From an uncultured Gemmataceae bacterium (GTDB lineage Bacteria > Planctomycetota > Planctomycetia > Gemmatales > Gemmataceae): a stretch of DNA of 12,789 nucleotides. Position 1 is the first letter of the stretch; each line of letters opens with the position of its first letter. A model generated the notes under the pieces. It did not search any database. It saw only the letters and a program-made list of their open reading frames with translations, and had not been told where the DNA came from. Location: NCBI GenBank assembly GCA_937922175.1, contig CAKZUU010000329.1, forward strand, positions 1-12,789. Reading direction: 5' to 3'. Below, piece by piece: positions 1 to 8,005 of this stretch. The position numbers were made by a program, and so were the translations under genes.

Positions 1-235
1 AAGGAAAATAGGTTTGGAAATTGGCGTAAAGTTCTGGGTACTTTTCTGCCGAAGTAATTGGCGTCAACCAAGGGTGATTCGGGAAGTGACACAGGCAGTG
101 AGGCCTCCCCAGTGCCCAACGGACGAAAAAACCTTCCCGGTTGGCACCATCGGTATCCTTGTTACTCCGCATGCGGTCGAGCCGTTGTCATCTTCGGGAA
201 CGTACACGGCTCGTTTTCGGGAGGTTCCATCCATC

Positions 236-664
236 ATGTCCGACTATACGAAAGCGTTCGCGGTGGTTGTTTTGTCAGCGTTGGGGATCTGGGGCTGTGC
301 CCAAGGGCCAACGGGTAGTGCCTCCATCGAAAAGTTGAAGCAACTCGAATTGAAAGTCGCGCGTCTGGAGGATGATTTTCGGGCAGCAACGGCCGCACGC
401 GATCAGTTCCGCAAGAAACTCGCCGAATCCGAGGCACAGGCGGCCGAACTGCGTGCCGAGGTCGAGACGCTTCGACCCGTCGTCGCTGAACGAGATGAAT
501 TGCGTCAGCAATTGCGTCAACGCACCGCCGAACGCGACCAGGTGACGCAGCAGTTCGAAGGATTCCGCAAGAGTTTGCGGGACCTGTTGGGTCAAATGGA
601 CGCCGCAGCGAAAGCCCAGCCGAATGTGACAACCGTCAGCAGTGCGACGCCGCCGAAATTCTAA
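236..664 (+). CDS. Small coiled-coil lipoprotein, function unknown
   Basis: The predicted protein has 142 residues and no family that I recognise. Residues 5-20 form a hydrophobic signal segment ending in a lipobox-like IWGC, so Cys21 would be lipidated and the protein anchored to a membrane facing the periplasm. Residues 29 to about 120 are rich in Glu, Lys, Arg, Gln and Leu and form a long coiled coil, followed by a short Ala/Pro/Thr tail. The ATG at 236 was chosen because GGAGG (220-224) lies 11 bases upstream and the signal peptide begins there. The frame is open further upstream, but that stretch does not look like protein. Trp at the -2 position of the lipobox is unusual. The gene converges on the parvulin gene. 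Coiled-coil lipoproteins often act as envelope spacers or assembly partners; this role is only a guess here. Confidence 0.7.
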   Translation: MSDYTKAFAVVVLSALGIWGCAQGPTGSASIEKLKQLELKVARLEDDFRAATAARDQFRKKLAESEAQAAELRAEVETLRPVVAERDELRQQLRQRTAERDQVTQQFEGFRKSLRDLLGQMDAAAKAQPNVTTVSSATPPKF

Positions 665-678
665 CGCAATCTGGTTCA

Positions 679-718
679 CCAGGGAGCAGCAAGCCCGGTC
701 CCTGGATGGGCCGGGTTT
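679..718 (+). terminator. Overlapping hairpins after the lipoprotein gene
   Basis: CCAGGGA (679-685) pairs perfectly with TCCCTGG (699-705). AAGCCCGG (691-698) pairs with CCGGGTTT (711-718), with one G-T wobble. The left arm of the second stem lies in the loop of the first, so the two stems are alternatives or could form a pseudoknot. No long T-tract follows. A terminator role is inferred from the position 15 bases after the stop codon in a convergent gap. Confidence 0.4.
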
Positions 719-768
719 GCCCCATTGGGGACTCGGGCGGGTAAGGCAGGCCGGCCGCGAAGCGACGA

Positions 769-788
769 TCGCGCCGAGATCGGCGCGA
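769..788 (-). terminator. Perfect inverted repeat just after the parvulin gene
   Basis: TCGCGCCGA (769-777) and TCGGCGCGA (780-788) are perfect reverse complements separated by two bases. The hairpin begins two bases after the TGA stop (793-791) of the minus-strand gene. It is very GC-rich and lacks a T-tract, so it may act as a Rho-independent-like stop or as a 3' end stabiliser. It may also serve both converging transcripts. Confidence 0.4.
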
Positions 789-790
789 AC

Positions 791-1948
791 TCACTCTAAC
801 CGCTGAATCAGCGCCTTCGCCTTCATTTCATCGATCAATCGGCGGTATTCTTTGTTGGCCAAGACTCCCATGATTTTGTTTCGGATCTCGTCTTGTACCT
901 GGGAATCGAAGGGTTTTCGACCGGCATAGGTTCGTTCAACGACTTTGATGAGATGGAATCCGCCGGGCACCTCCACGGGGCCGCCGATTTGTCCGGGCTC
1001 GAGAGCGAAGACGGCGGTCTGCAAGTCCGCGGGGCGAATTTCTCCCGGTTTCTCGCCGACACCCTCGGGTCCAAGAAGGATGTTGTACCCTGCCTGTTGA
1101 AGCTCTTGCGCCATTTGAGCGAAGTCTTTGCCTTGGCGTAACGTCTGTAACGATTGCTCTGCGAATTGCCGAGCCTCCCCTCGACTGGAGAATCGAGACG
1201 CATCGATGAATATGTCCAGCCATTTCACGCGGTCTTGCACGGCAAATTCGTCGGGCCGCGAGTCGTAGTAGGAGCGAATTTCCGAGAGCGGGATGTGTTG
1301 CAGCTTGGGGAAAATCAGGTTGCGCATGAACTCGACGGCAATGAACTCCCGCTCCAACGAACGCCGAAATCCCGCGAGAGTCATGCCCATCTGACCGAGA
1401 AAGTCGTTAAGCTGCTCATCGCTTTTGAGTTTGTACTCTTCTTTCATTTGCTTCGCTCGGCGTTCAAACTCCCGATTCGCCTCCTTTTGCAAGTCTTCCA
1501 GGATGCGGGCGGGAAGTTGTTTGAGGCGAGCGAAGGCGACATCGAGGATGACTTCGCGTTCGATGAGTTTTTCCAACTCTTCCTGACGAAGCTGCTTCAG
1601 TTTGCGCTCGCGTTCGGAATCGGAAAGCCCCTCGAGTTCACGGAGCCTTGGAATCAATTTTTCCCGGAGTTCCGACTCGAAGATGGGAACATTGTTGACG
1701 TAGGCAATGACTTTGACGACGACCTCGCCGTCGGTCAAAGTCGGAGGCGGTAGGGTGACGATCGGCGGAGGTTCGGGCTTCTGCGATCGAGCCGCGCTCG
1801 GGGCCGCCGACGGCACCGGTTGGCCGGGCACTTGAATCTTTTGACCCGGCAGTGGCGGAGTCACCAGACGCGGATTTCGACTGCTCCGGCAACTCCACAC
1901 GGCACATAAGAGCGCCAGCACGAGCAGACCGCGCAGTGTGGGCGGCAT
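791..1948 (-). CDS. SurA-like parvulin peptidyl-prolyl isomerase lipoprotein
   Basis: This 385-residue protein is predicted to be a periplasmic folding factor for exported proteins. Residues 6-19 form a signal segment ending in VWSC, so Cys20 is the likely lipid anchor. A Pro-rich linker covers about 30-72. A helical SurA/trigger-factor-like chaperone region covers about 78-215, with EREVILDVAFARLKQ-type helices. A parvulin (PPIC rotamase) domain covers about 240-340, with GKDFAQMAQE, the ALEPGQIGGPVE stretch and the terminal GGFHLIKVVE. The C-terminal His of parvulins is present, but the usual first His (HILV) is replaced in LDIFI, so catalysis may be weak and chaperoning may be the main job. 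ATG at 1948 is preceded by GAGGG with seven bases of spacing; a TTG at 1978 is in frame but would bury the signal peptide. The gene lies 51 bases after mfd and is probably co-transcribed with it. Confidence 0.85.
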   Translation of the reverse strand: MPPTLRGLLVLALLCAVWSCRSSRNPRLVTPPLPGQKIQVPGQPVPSAAPSAARSQKPEPPPIVTLPPPTLTDGEVVVKVIAYVNNVPIFESELREKLIPRLRELEGLSDSERERKLKQLRQEELEKLIEREVILDVAFARLKQLPARILEDLQKEANREFERRAKQMKEEYKLKSDEQLNDFLGQMGMTLAGFRRSLEREFIAVEFMRNLIFPKLQHIPLSEIRSYYDSRPDEFAVQDRVKWLDIFIDASRFSSRGEARQFAEQSLQTLRQGKDFAQMAQELQQAGYNILLGPEGVGEKPGEIRPADLQTAVFALEPGQIGGPVEVPGGFHLIKVVERTYAGRKPFDSQVQDEIRNKIMGVLANKEYRRLIDEMKAKALIQRLE

Positions 1949-1999
1949 CGGTGAACCCTCTCTTCGTCTACGGGCCAACGGTCGACACGATCGGCCGGT

Positions 2000-4900
2000 T
2001 TATAACGCCTCGCCGGGTAAACGCAAGAGATGTCGTAAGAAGGTATAGAGACGCTCGGGGGCATCCTCCCCGGTTTGCAGCCGAGCGTAGAGGGTCCGCT
2101 GGTCGATGACTTTCAAACGCTGCCGATTGCGGTCGGCCAATTGCTGGGCCAATCGGGCACTGCGATACGTGAACACGAGGTCATCGTCGGCACGGTGGAT
2201 CGACTCGATTTGCCACCGGGCCGCGCACAGCCGCAGTTCGGCCCGTTTCAACATCCATTCGGCCGCGTCGGGGATCGGGCCAAAGCGATCCCGCAATTCT
2301 TGTCGGAAATCGGCGAGGCGTTTTCGGCTGCGGATTCGGGCCAACCGCCGATACACTTCTATGCGATTCTTCTGCCCGGGAACATACTCCCGGGGCAGGT
2401 AAGCCGGCCAGGGCAGATCGATATTCACCTCCAGATGAGTCTTCAACGGCTGGTGCTTGAGCTTGCGGACGGCATTCTCCAGAAGCTGGCAGTACATTTC
2501 GTAACCCACGGCGGCGATGTGTCCGCTTTGCTGGGTCCCCAGGATGTTCCCCGCCCCGCGAATCTCCAGGTCCCGCATGGCGATACGGAACCCCGCCCCC
2601 AACGCTGTGAATTCCTCGATCGCTTTCAATCGGGCAGCCGCCTGCGGTGTCACCAGTTTGTTCTGATCGACCAGAAGATAGGCATACGCTCGATTCTTTT
2701 CGCGACCGACGCGGCCCCGCAACTGATGCAGGTCGGCCAGACCATACATGTCCGCTTGATTGATGAAAATCGTATTCGCATTCGGAATATCCAAACCGCT
2801 CTCAATAATCGTCGTGCACACCAACACGTCGGCCTCGCGGCGGACGAATTTCAGCATGGCTTGTTCGAGTTCGTGCCCGGGCATCTGGCCATGCGCGACG
2901 ACGATTCGCGCCTCGGGAACGATGTCGCGTACTTGGGCGGCGATTTCCTGGATGTTCTGTACCCGATTGTGAACAAAGTAAACCTGTCCCTCGCGATTCA
3001 ACTCCCGCAGAATCGCTTGGCGGATGATTGCCGAGTCGAAGCGGGTGATCCGGGTCTCGATGGGCAATCGGTCGGGCGGCGGAGTCTCCAGGTTGCTGAT
3101 GTCTCGCAGACCCAGCAGCGCCAGATGCAGGGTGCGGGGGATCGGTGTCGCCGAGAGGGTGAGAACGTGCACCGTGGCGCGAACCTGCTTCAGACGCTCT
3201 TTGTGCTCGACGCCGAACCGCTGTTCTTCGTCGATGATCACCAGCCCCAGATCCTTAAAGACAACATCTTTGCTGAGGAGGCGATGCGTCCCGACGATGA
3301 CATCCACACCGCCTTCCGCCAGCGCGGCGAGAACACGTTTTTGCTCAGCGGAGGTGCGAAATCGGCTGAGGCATTCGACGACGAAAGGGTACTCGGCCAG
3401 CCTCTTGTTGAAGGTGCGAAAGTGCTGTTCCGCCAAAACCGTGGTGGGCACGAGAACCGCGACCTGCTTGCCGTTGTCCATCGCCTTGAAGGCCGCTCGG
3501 AGGGCCAACTCGGTCTTGCCATATCCCACATCGCCACACAAGAGTCGGTCCATCGGTCGCGATCGTTCAAGATCTTTTTTGATTTCTGCCATCGCCGAGA
3601 GTTGATCGGCGGTCTCACGGAAGGGGAAAGTGGCCTCGAACTCGCGTTGCCATTCGGTGTCGGGTCCGAAGGCGAAGCCCGGCTGAGCAGCGCGAATCGC
3701 CTGCAATTCGAGCATCTCGGCGGCGAGGTCCATGACGGCTGCCTCGACCTTCGCCTTGCGATGGTTCCACGCTGTCCCCCCGAACTTGGATAACTCCGGC
3801 TCGCCCCGACCGCTGCCGACGTATTTCTGCACCAGGTCGATCTTCGACGCGGGAACGTAGACAAATACCCCGTCGCGGAATTCCAGAAGCAGATGTTCTT
3901 CGCGTGGATGGGTGTTCGTCCGCCGACTCACCGCTGGGCCGATACCCGATGTCGTGCTATCGAGCATCTGCATCCCGTGGTAGCGAGCGATGCCGTGGCC
4001 GACATGCACCACATAATCACCCGGCGAGAGATCGAGGAACGAGTCGATGGCCCGTGATTCGACACGCCGCGTCGGAATCGGTGACGGTCCCGGGGCCAAC
4101 TCGTGAAGGCTCGTTCGCTTGGCCCACTCGTCGCGGTGGAACAATTCCTGGCTGCCCAGCACGAGCAGTTCCGCATCGACGAGTCGAAACCCTGAGCGAA
4201 CCTGCCCCGTCACCAAACGAAGGCGGTCGGACATTGCCAAACGGCCTGCCGCCAACACCTCGCCGACTCGTTTCGCTTCCGCCTCGTTTTGGCAAGCGAT
4301 CAGCACTTGCTCCGTTTCGGCCACCGCATCGAGTTCATCGCGAACCCGTGCCACGTTGCCGCTGAAGCGCTCGACCGATTCGACCCGCAGATGCCAGGTT
4401 TCTTCGACCGAGGCCGTCGGCATCGCCGTCATCATGATGTTGGGCCAGCACATCAGCTGTTCGAAGACGCCATCGAGATGAAACAGCCCGATACGGGACG
4501 AGGCCCGTTCCCAGACTACCTGCCCTTGCTCACGGACTTCCAGCGGTTCCACGATGAGCGTTGCCGATCCGGACGGCAGATAGGAAACCAAATGACCACG
4601 CTCGACAGGGAGTGGCGCGGCATCGGGAGCAACCGACGACGGGGAGGTGGGACGGGCCGTTAACGCCAGCACCGACACGTCGTTCAATTCGTGGACGGAA
4701 CGTTGAGTCTGTGGCGAAAATCGGCGGATCGACTCGACCTCATCGCCAAACAACTCAATGCGCAAAGGCAGATCCGCGTCGGGAGGGAAGACATCCAGGA
4801 TACCCCCTCGTCGTGCGAATTCGCCCGGGTATTCAACGGCGTCGAGTCGCTTGTACCCCCGGTCGATCAACCACGACGAGAATTCGTCCGGATCAAGCGT

Positions 4901-5335
4901 GGAACCGCGTTGAATCCGCCGCTGTCGCTGCGCCAATTGCTCCTTGCTCGGCACGGGGAGGATGAGGGCGGCGATGGAGGTGAGAACGAGGGGTGGGGGA
5001 GTCGGCGATTGCAGGGCTTGGAGAACTCGGAGCCGAGTGCCGGGAGTGCTCTCCTCCGCCGGAAAAACTAGAGGTCGAAGATGGCTGAAGCTGGAGATTT
5101 CCTCGGCCCACTTCGGGATGTCGGTTTGGTGGGCCAGGACGACCAGAAGCGTGCCGCGAAGATCTCCGGCAAGGGTCGCCACAGCGAGAGAGGCCGAGGA
5201 CCCCCAGGTGCCATCTACCGCACCACTTCGACCGGCGCGCAGCGCAGCGAGCAACGGCCGATAGCCGTCCAGGTTCCGCAACACCTCGGGCAGGTCGGCG
5301 AGGCGTTGAGGGGCCAAGGCTCGCGATCGACGCAT
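2000..5335 (-). CDS. mfd: Transcription-repair coupling factor Mfd
   Basis: This is a cytoplasmic ATP-dependent DNA translocase that removes RNA polymerase stalled at lesions and recruits UvrA for nucleotide excision repair. The protein has 1111 residues, close to the usual Mfd length of about 1150. In order it shows a UvrB-like N-terminal module with a degenerate P-loop (GTWGSSASL, near 43) and the GEFARRGGILDVFP signature (near 171), then the RNA polymerase interaction domain (about 430-505, SPGDYVVHVGHGIARY). The helicase core has Walker A GDVGYGKTE (601-609), DEEQ (702-705), TLSATPIPRT and motif VI QLRGRVGR (871-878). The translocation motif follows from about 913 (GAGFRIAMRDLEIRGAGN), and the TRCF C-terminal domain covers about 965-1065. 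No key motif is missing. ATG 5335 has AAGGA seven bases upstream; ATG 5350 is an alternative but sits almost on top of GGAGGA. A TATAAT lies at 5371-5366, which rules out starts further upstream. Confidence 0.96.
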   Translation of the reverse strand: MRRSRALAPQRLADLPEVLRNLDGYRPLLAALRAGRSGAVDGTWGSSASLAVATLAGDLRGTLLVVLAHQTDIPKWAEEISSFSHLRPLVFPAEESTPGTRLRVLQALQSPTPPPLVLTSIAALILPVPSKEQLAQRQRRIQRGSTLDPDEFSSWLIDRGYKRLDAVEYPGEFARRGGILDVFPPDADLPLRIELFGDEVESIRRFSPQTQRSVHELNDVSVLALTARPTSPSSVAPDAAPLPVERGHLVSYLPSGSATLIVEPLEVREQGQVVWERASSRIGLFHLDGVFEQLMCWPNIMMTAMPTASVEETWHLRVESVERFSGNVARVRDELDAVAETEQVLIACQNEAEAKRVGEVLAAGRLAMSDRLRLVTGQVRSGFRLVDAELLVLGSQELFHRDEWAKRTSLHELAPGPSPIPTRRVESRAIDSFLDLSPGDYVVHVGHGIARYHGMQMLDSTTSGIGPAVSRRTNTHPREEHLLLEFRDGVFVYVPASKIDLVQKYVGSGRGEPELSKFGGTAWNHRKAKVEAAVMDLAAEMLELQAIRAAQPGFAFGPDTEWQREFEATFPFRETADQLSAMAEIKKDLERSRPMDRLLCGDVGYGKTELALRAAFKAMDNGKQVAVLVPTTVLAEQHFRTFNKRLAEYPFVVECLSRFRTSAEQKRVLAALAEGGVDVIVGTHRLLSKDVVFKDLGLVIIDEEQRFGVEHKERLKQVRATVHVLTLSATPIPRTLHLALLGLRDISNLETPPPDRLPIETRITRFDSAIIRQAILRELNREGQVYFVHNRVQNIQEIAAQVRDIVPEARIVVAHGQMPGHELEQAMLKFVRREADVLVCTTIIESGLDIPNANTIFINQADMYGLADLHQLRGRVGREKNRAYAYLLVDQNKLVTPQAAARLKAIEEFTALGAGFRIAMRDLEIRGAGNILGTQQSGHIAAVGYEMYCQLLENAVRKLKHQPLKTHLEVNIDLPWPAYLPREYVPGQKNRIEVYRRLARIRSRKRLADFRQELRDRFGPIPDAAEWMLKRAELRLCAARWQIESIHRADDDLVFTYRSARLAQQLADRNRQRLKVIDQRTLYARLQTGEDAPERLYTFLRHLLRLPGEAL

Positions 5336-5342
5336 TCCGGCG

Positions 5343-5356
5343 TCCTTCATTCCTCC
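5343..5356 (-). promoter_or_regulatory. Two candidate ribosome-binding sites deciding the mfd start
   Basis: On the minus strand GGAGGA (5356-5351) directly abuts ATG 5350, which is too close for normal initiation there. AAGGA (5347-5343) is seven bases before ATG 5335. The second spacing is standard, so 5335 is the preferred start. The two choices differ by only five residues. Confidence 0.5.
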
Positions 5357-5365
5357 GATCAACAG

Positions 5366-5371
5366 ATTATA
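5366..5371 (-). promoter_or_regulatory. -10 box of the mfd promoter
   Basis: The minus strand reads a perfect TATAAT at 5371-5366. Transcription would begin near 5359, giving a leader of about 24 bases to the mfd ATG at 5335. The hexamer at the proper -35 distance (GACGCG) is poor, so the promoter may need an activator or may be weak. No extended -10 TG is present. Confidence 0.45.
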
Positions 5372-5426
5372 CGGGCAGTCGAAGACAACGCGTCGACGGG
5401 CCGGTCTGAATTTCCCGCCTGACTTC

Positions 5427-5455
5427 TTGCCCAGAGGCGGATAGCCCACTATAAG
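5427..5455 (+). promoter_or_regulatory. Sigma-70-like promoter for the sugar cassette
   Basis: TTGCCC (5427-5432) and TATAAG (5450-5455) are separated by exactly 17 bases. Transcription would start near 5462, leaving a leader of roughly 40 bases before the cupin ATG at 5503. The promoter diverges from the mfd -10 box about 55 bases away. No clear operator was seen between them. Confidence 0.45.
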
Positions 5456-5502
5456 CGTTATTCAACCGCCTCGCCTCAAACTGAGCTTCGGAGAATCGCA
5501 CC

Positions 5503-6738
5503 ATGCCTGCTGCCGTCACCCCTGCTGCTGTCAAAAGTGCATTGGATGCGGGTGCCGGGATCCTGCGTTTGGCGCCAACGTGGGTACCGCGCTCCTTCCT
5601 GATGCCAGGGCGACGCATCAAATTGGCTCCGCAAGACATCTACGCTTTCGGTGCTCATCGGGGGGGGATCGACGAACGATGGTTCGCGTCGACCACACCG
5701 GCCGCTAACGAGAACCGGACCGAAGACGAGGGTTTGAGCTGGGTCGTCGTGGACGGAAAGAAAGCGTTCACACTCCTCGATGCGGTGGGTCTGGAGGGAG
5801 CCAGCTTGATCGGCAAGGAAATGTACGATAAGTACCAGCGCTGGCCGGTCTATTCCAAATTCTTCGACAATCTTGGCCCGATTCCCCATCACATGCATCA
5901 GAGCGACGAACAGGCGTCGCTGGTCGGGCAGCAGGGGAAACCCGAATCGTACTACTTCCCGCCTCAGCTCAACAACCTGGGCAATCATTTCCCGTACACC
6001 TTTTTCGGACTCGAACCCGGCACAACGAAGCAAGATATTGTTCGCTGTTTGGAGCGCTGGAACGAAGGCGATAACGGCATTTTGAATTTTTCCAAGGCGT
6101 ATCGGTTGCAGCCGGGTACGGGCTGGCTCGTCCCGCCCTGTGTCCTGCATGCTCCGGGATCGCTCGTTACCTACGAACCGCAATGGGGCTCCGATGTTTT
6201 CGCCATGTATCAATCCATGGTCGAAGGACGGTATGTCCCGTGGTCGCTCTTAACGAAGGATTTCCCCAAAGAGCGTCACCAAGACTTGCAATATCTCGTG
6301 GATGCTCTGGATTGGGAGGGGAACGTCGATCCGCATTTCAAGGATCATCACTATCTCGAGCCGATCGTCGCGGAGCAAGGTGACGGCTGGGTCGATCGCT
6401 GGATTGTTTACGGCAAAGTGAAGGGCAAGGAACTTTTCAGCGCGAAAGAACTCACCATCTCCCCGGGGGCGAGATGCACGATCAAGGATCGCGGGGCATA
6501 TGGTTTGGTGGCGGTGCAGGGTTGTGGGAAGATCGGCAAGCACCATCTGCAAACGCCGGCGATGATCCGCTTCGGCGAGTTGACGGAGGACGAGTACTTC
6601 GTAACGGAGGCGGCGGCTCGTCAGGGAGTCACCTTCGTCAACACCGGCAGTGAACCGCTGGTGACGCTCCGATATTTCGGCCCCGACGTCAACCCGCACG
6701 CTCCGAATGTCGGGGATCACAAGAAGACGAGCACCTGA
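5503..6738 (+). CDS. Phosphomannose-isomerase-like double cupin protein
   Basis: This 411-residue cytoplasmic protein resembles type I mannose-6-phosphate isomerases, which are zinc enzymes of the cupin fold interconverting mannose-6-P and fructose-6-P. HHMHQSDEQ (129-137) matches the QxHPDDE ligand motif, with His130 in place of Gln and His132 as the usual His. KPESYYF (146-152) matches the KPE motif carrying Lys and the ligand Glu148. VPPCVLHAPG (210-219) supplies the third ligand His216, followed by an EPQWGSD stretch typical of the family. The Arg expected a few residues after SD is not visible; the stretch reads SDVFAMYQ. The metal site is therefore kept but the catalysis may differ. A second cupin half spans about 300-395. 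ATG 5503 has GGAGAA seven bases upstream. It is the first gene of the cassette, so a sugar isomerase or lyase role is likely, but the substrate is unknown. Confidence 0.7.
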   Translation: MPAAVTPAAVKSALDAGAGILRLAPTWVPRSFLMPGRRIKLAPQDIYAFGAHRGGIDERWFASTTPAANENRTEDEGLSWVVVDGKKAFTLLDAVGLEGASLIGKEMYDKYQRWPVYSKFFDNLGPIPHHMHQSDEQASLVGQQGKPESYYFPPQLNNLGNHFPYTFFGLEPGTTKQDIVRCLERWNEGDNGILNFSKAYRLQPGTGWLVPPCVLHAPGSLVTYEPQWGSDVFAMYQSMVEGRYVPWSLLTKDFPKERHQDLQYLVDALDWEGNVDPHFKDHHYLEPIVAEQGDGWVDRWIVYGKVKGKELFSAKELTISPGARCTIKDRGAYGLVAVQGCGKIGKHHLQTPAMIRFGELTEDEYFVTEAAARQGVTFVNTGSEPLVTLRYFGPDVNPHAPNVGDHKKTST

Positions 6739-6754
6739 CCTCGGCTGACTGTTT

Positions 6755-6777
6755 CCGGTCGGGGTCGTGCCGACTGG
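6755..6777 (+). other. Hairpin between the cupin and isomerase genes
   Basis: CCGGTCGG (6755-6762) pairs with CCGACTGG (6770-6777) around a seven-base loop, with one G-T wobble. There is no T-tract, and the next gene starts 33 bases later with its own AAGGA site. It may be a processing or stability element within one transcript rather than a terminator. Confidence 0.35.
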
Positions 6778-6809
6778 CAAGCGTCAGCTCTCGAAGAAGG
6801 ACCTCTTCC

Positions 6810-7856
6810 ATGTCGAACAATTTTCCGAAACTGCACAACGCTGCGTGGCCCGGTGTCGTCGGCAAGGGGTCCCCTGGGGCCGAACCTGCCATCGATCTTG
6901 ACACCATGTTGGACCTGACCGCCCAAGCGAACGTTCGGGGCGTTAAGTTCGATGGCGTTGATCTTTTCCTCTTCGCCCCTCACGTCGATATCGACTCCTC
7001 GGATGACGATTTGAAACGTCTGGCTGACAAAGTGCAGCAGCGCGGCCTGGTCATCGGCTCGGTGGTGGCTCCGGTCTGGCCACCCACCGGCGGAGGCTCC
7101 GCGATGGGCAACGAAGCCGAGCGACACCAATTCGTCCAGCAAGTTCGCAAATCGTGCCGCATCGCCGAGCGGCTCCGTCGCTTGGGGGTCCGGCCCGACG
7201 GCGTGGTCCGGATCGACTCCGCTTGCTCACCCTCCGATTGGTTGAACGACCCCGAAGGGAATCAAAAGAAAATTGCTCGCACCTTCCGCGAGGCATGCCA
7301 GATCGCGGCGGATCACGGCGAACGCCTTGCCGCTGAGGGTGAAATCTGTTGGGGTGGCATGCACTCCTGGAAACGCATGCTGCAACTCATCGAATTGACG
7401 GATCGTCCCGGCATCTTGGGTTTCCAAGCCGATATGGCGCACACATTGCTCTACACGGTCGGCTACAACGCTCCGGAAGACGCCATTTTGCCACCCGGTT
7501 TCGATTGGAAGGATCAAAACCGACTCGACGACGCTCTCCGGACTTTGACGGCGGCGCTTCGACCTTGGACGATTGACTTCCATGTCGCGCAAAATGACGC
7601 CACGGTCAAAGGCTCCGGCACCCATGACAAAACGGGACGCCATTGCTTACCCCACGATCCTAATGGCAAGCTCGATATCCCCAAACATGCCGGATACTGG
7701 CTGCGGGATAGCTACGGCAACTTGTTGCAGAAAATCCGCCACATCTGCTGGGACGGTTGCATGTTCCCCAACGAGGTCATGATGAAGCCGGAAACGTGGA
7801 ACAATATCCTTGCCACGATGATCGCGGTCCGTGAAGCACATGGCTGGAGCGAGTAA
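6810..7856 (+). CDS. Xylose-isomerase-like TIM barrel sugar isomerase/epimerase
   Basis: This 348-residue protein belongs to the sugar phosphate isomerase/epimerase (AP endonuclease 2-like TIM barrel) superfamily. Members use divalent metal to isomerise or epimerise sugars, keto-sugars or inosose intermediates. Candidate metal ligands in barrel order are Glu176/Glu178 (AAEGEICW), Asp208 and His211 (FQADMAHTLLY), and His258 (IDFHVAQND), with further His residues at 272, 278 and 282. Strand ends such as LVIGSVVAPVWPP and DGVVRIDS fit the barrel. The ATG at 6810 has AAGGA eight bases upstream. It lies 71 bases after the cupin gene on the same strand, which suggests one transcript. Length and motifs are normal, with no sign of damage. 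The superfamily call is firm; the reaction and substrate cannot be told from sequence alone. Confidence 0.8.
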   Translation: MSNNFPKLHNAAWPGVVGKGSPGAEPAIDLDTMLDLTAQANVRGVKFDGVDLFLFAPHVDIDSSDDDLKRLADKVQQRGLVIGSVVAPVWPPTGGGSAMGNEAERHQFVQQVRKSCRIAERLRRLGVRPDGVVRIDSACSPSDWLNDPEGNQKKIARTFREACQIAADHGERLAAEGEICWGGMHSWKRMLQLIELTDRPGILGFQADMAHTLLYTVGYNAPEDAILPPGFDWKDQNRLDDALRTLTAALRPWTIDFHVAQNDATVKGSGTHDKTGRHCLPHDPNGKLDIPKHAGYWLRDSYGNLLQKIRHICWDGCMFPNEVMMKPETWNNILATMIAVREAHGWSE

Positions 7857-7867
7857 GAGGCTCACGT

Positions 7868-7905
7868 CGGCCTCCGTCGACACGACGTCGTCGCTCTCGG
7901 AGCCG
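7868..7905 (+). other. Bulged hairpin after the isomerase gene
   Basis: CGGCCTCCG (7868-7876) can pair with CGGAGCCG (7898-7905) with one bulged C. The loop contains the perfect ten-base palindrome ACGACGTCGT. No T-tract follows. It lies 11 bases after the stop codon in the 149-base gap before the oxidoreductase, so it could attenuate transcription or protect the upstream mRNA. Confidence 0.3.
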
Positions 7906-8005
7906 GCGGCGGATCAACGAGCGTTGGAGTGCTGCTCGGGAAACGTCAGCAGATCGAGAATCGCCCGACCCTCGAAACAAACATAACTTCCGGAGGAAAT
8001 CAACG

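Noticed and set aside
138..170. TTGGCA with TACTCC as a promoter for the first lipoprotein gene
   Set aside because: The spacing is 16 but the -10 match is poor, and a sigma-54 reading also fails at the second element.
14..235. Upstream extension of the first lipoprotein gene
   Set aside because: The added residues do not resemble protein, there is no ribosome-binding site, and the signal peptide would be buried.
1154..1753. 199-codon plus-strand frame antisense to the parvulin gene
   Set aside because: The minus-strand gene has a signal peptide, domain motifs and a good start. This one is a mirror of its codons.
2075..3793. 572-codon open frame on the plus strand
   Set aside because: It lies exactly antisense to mfd, whose helicase motifs are intact. 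The translation has no recognisable family and there is no ribosome-binding site. Long antisense frames are common in GC-rich genes.
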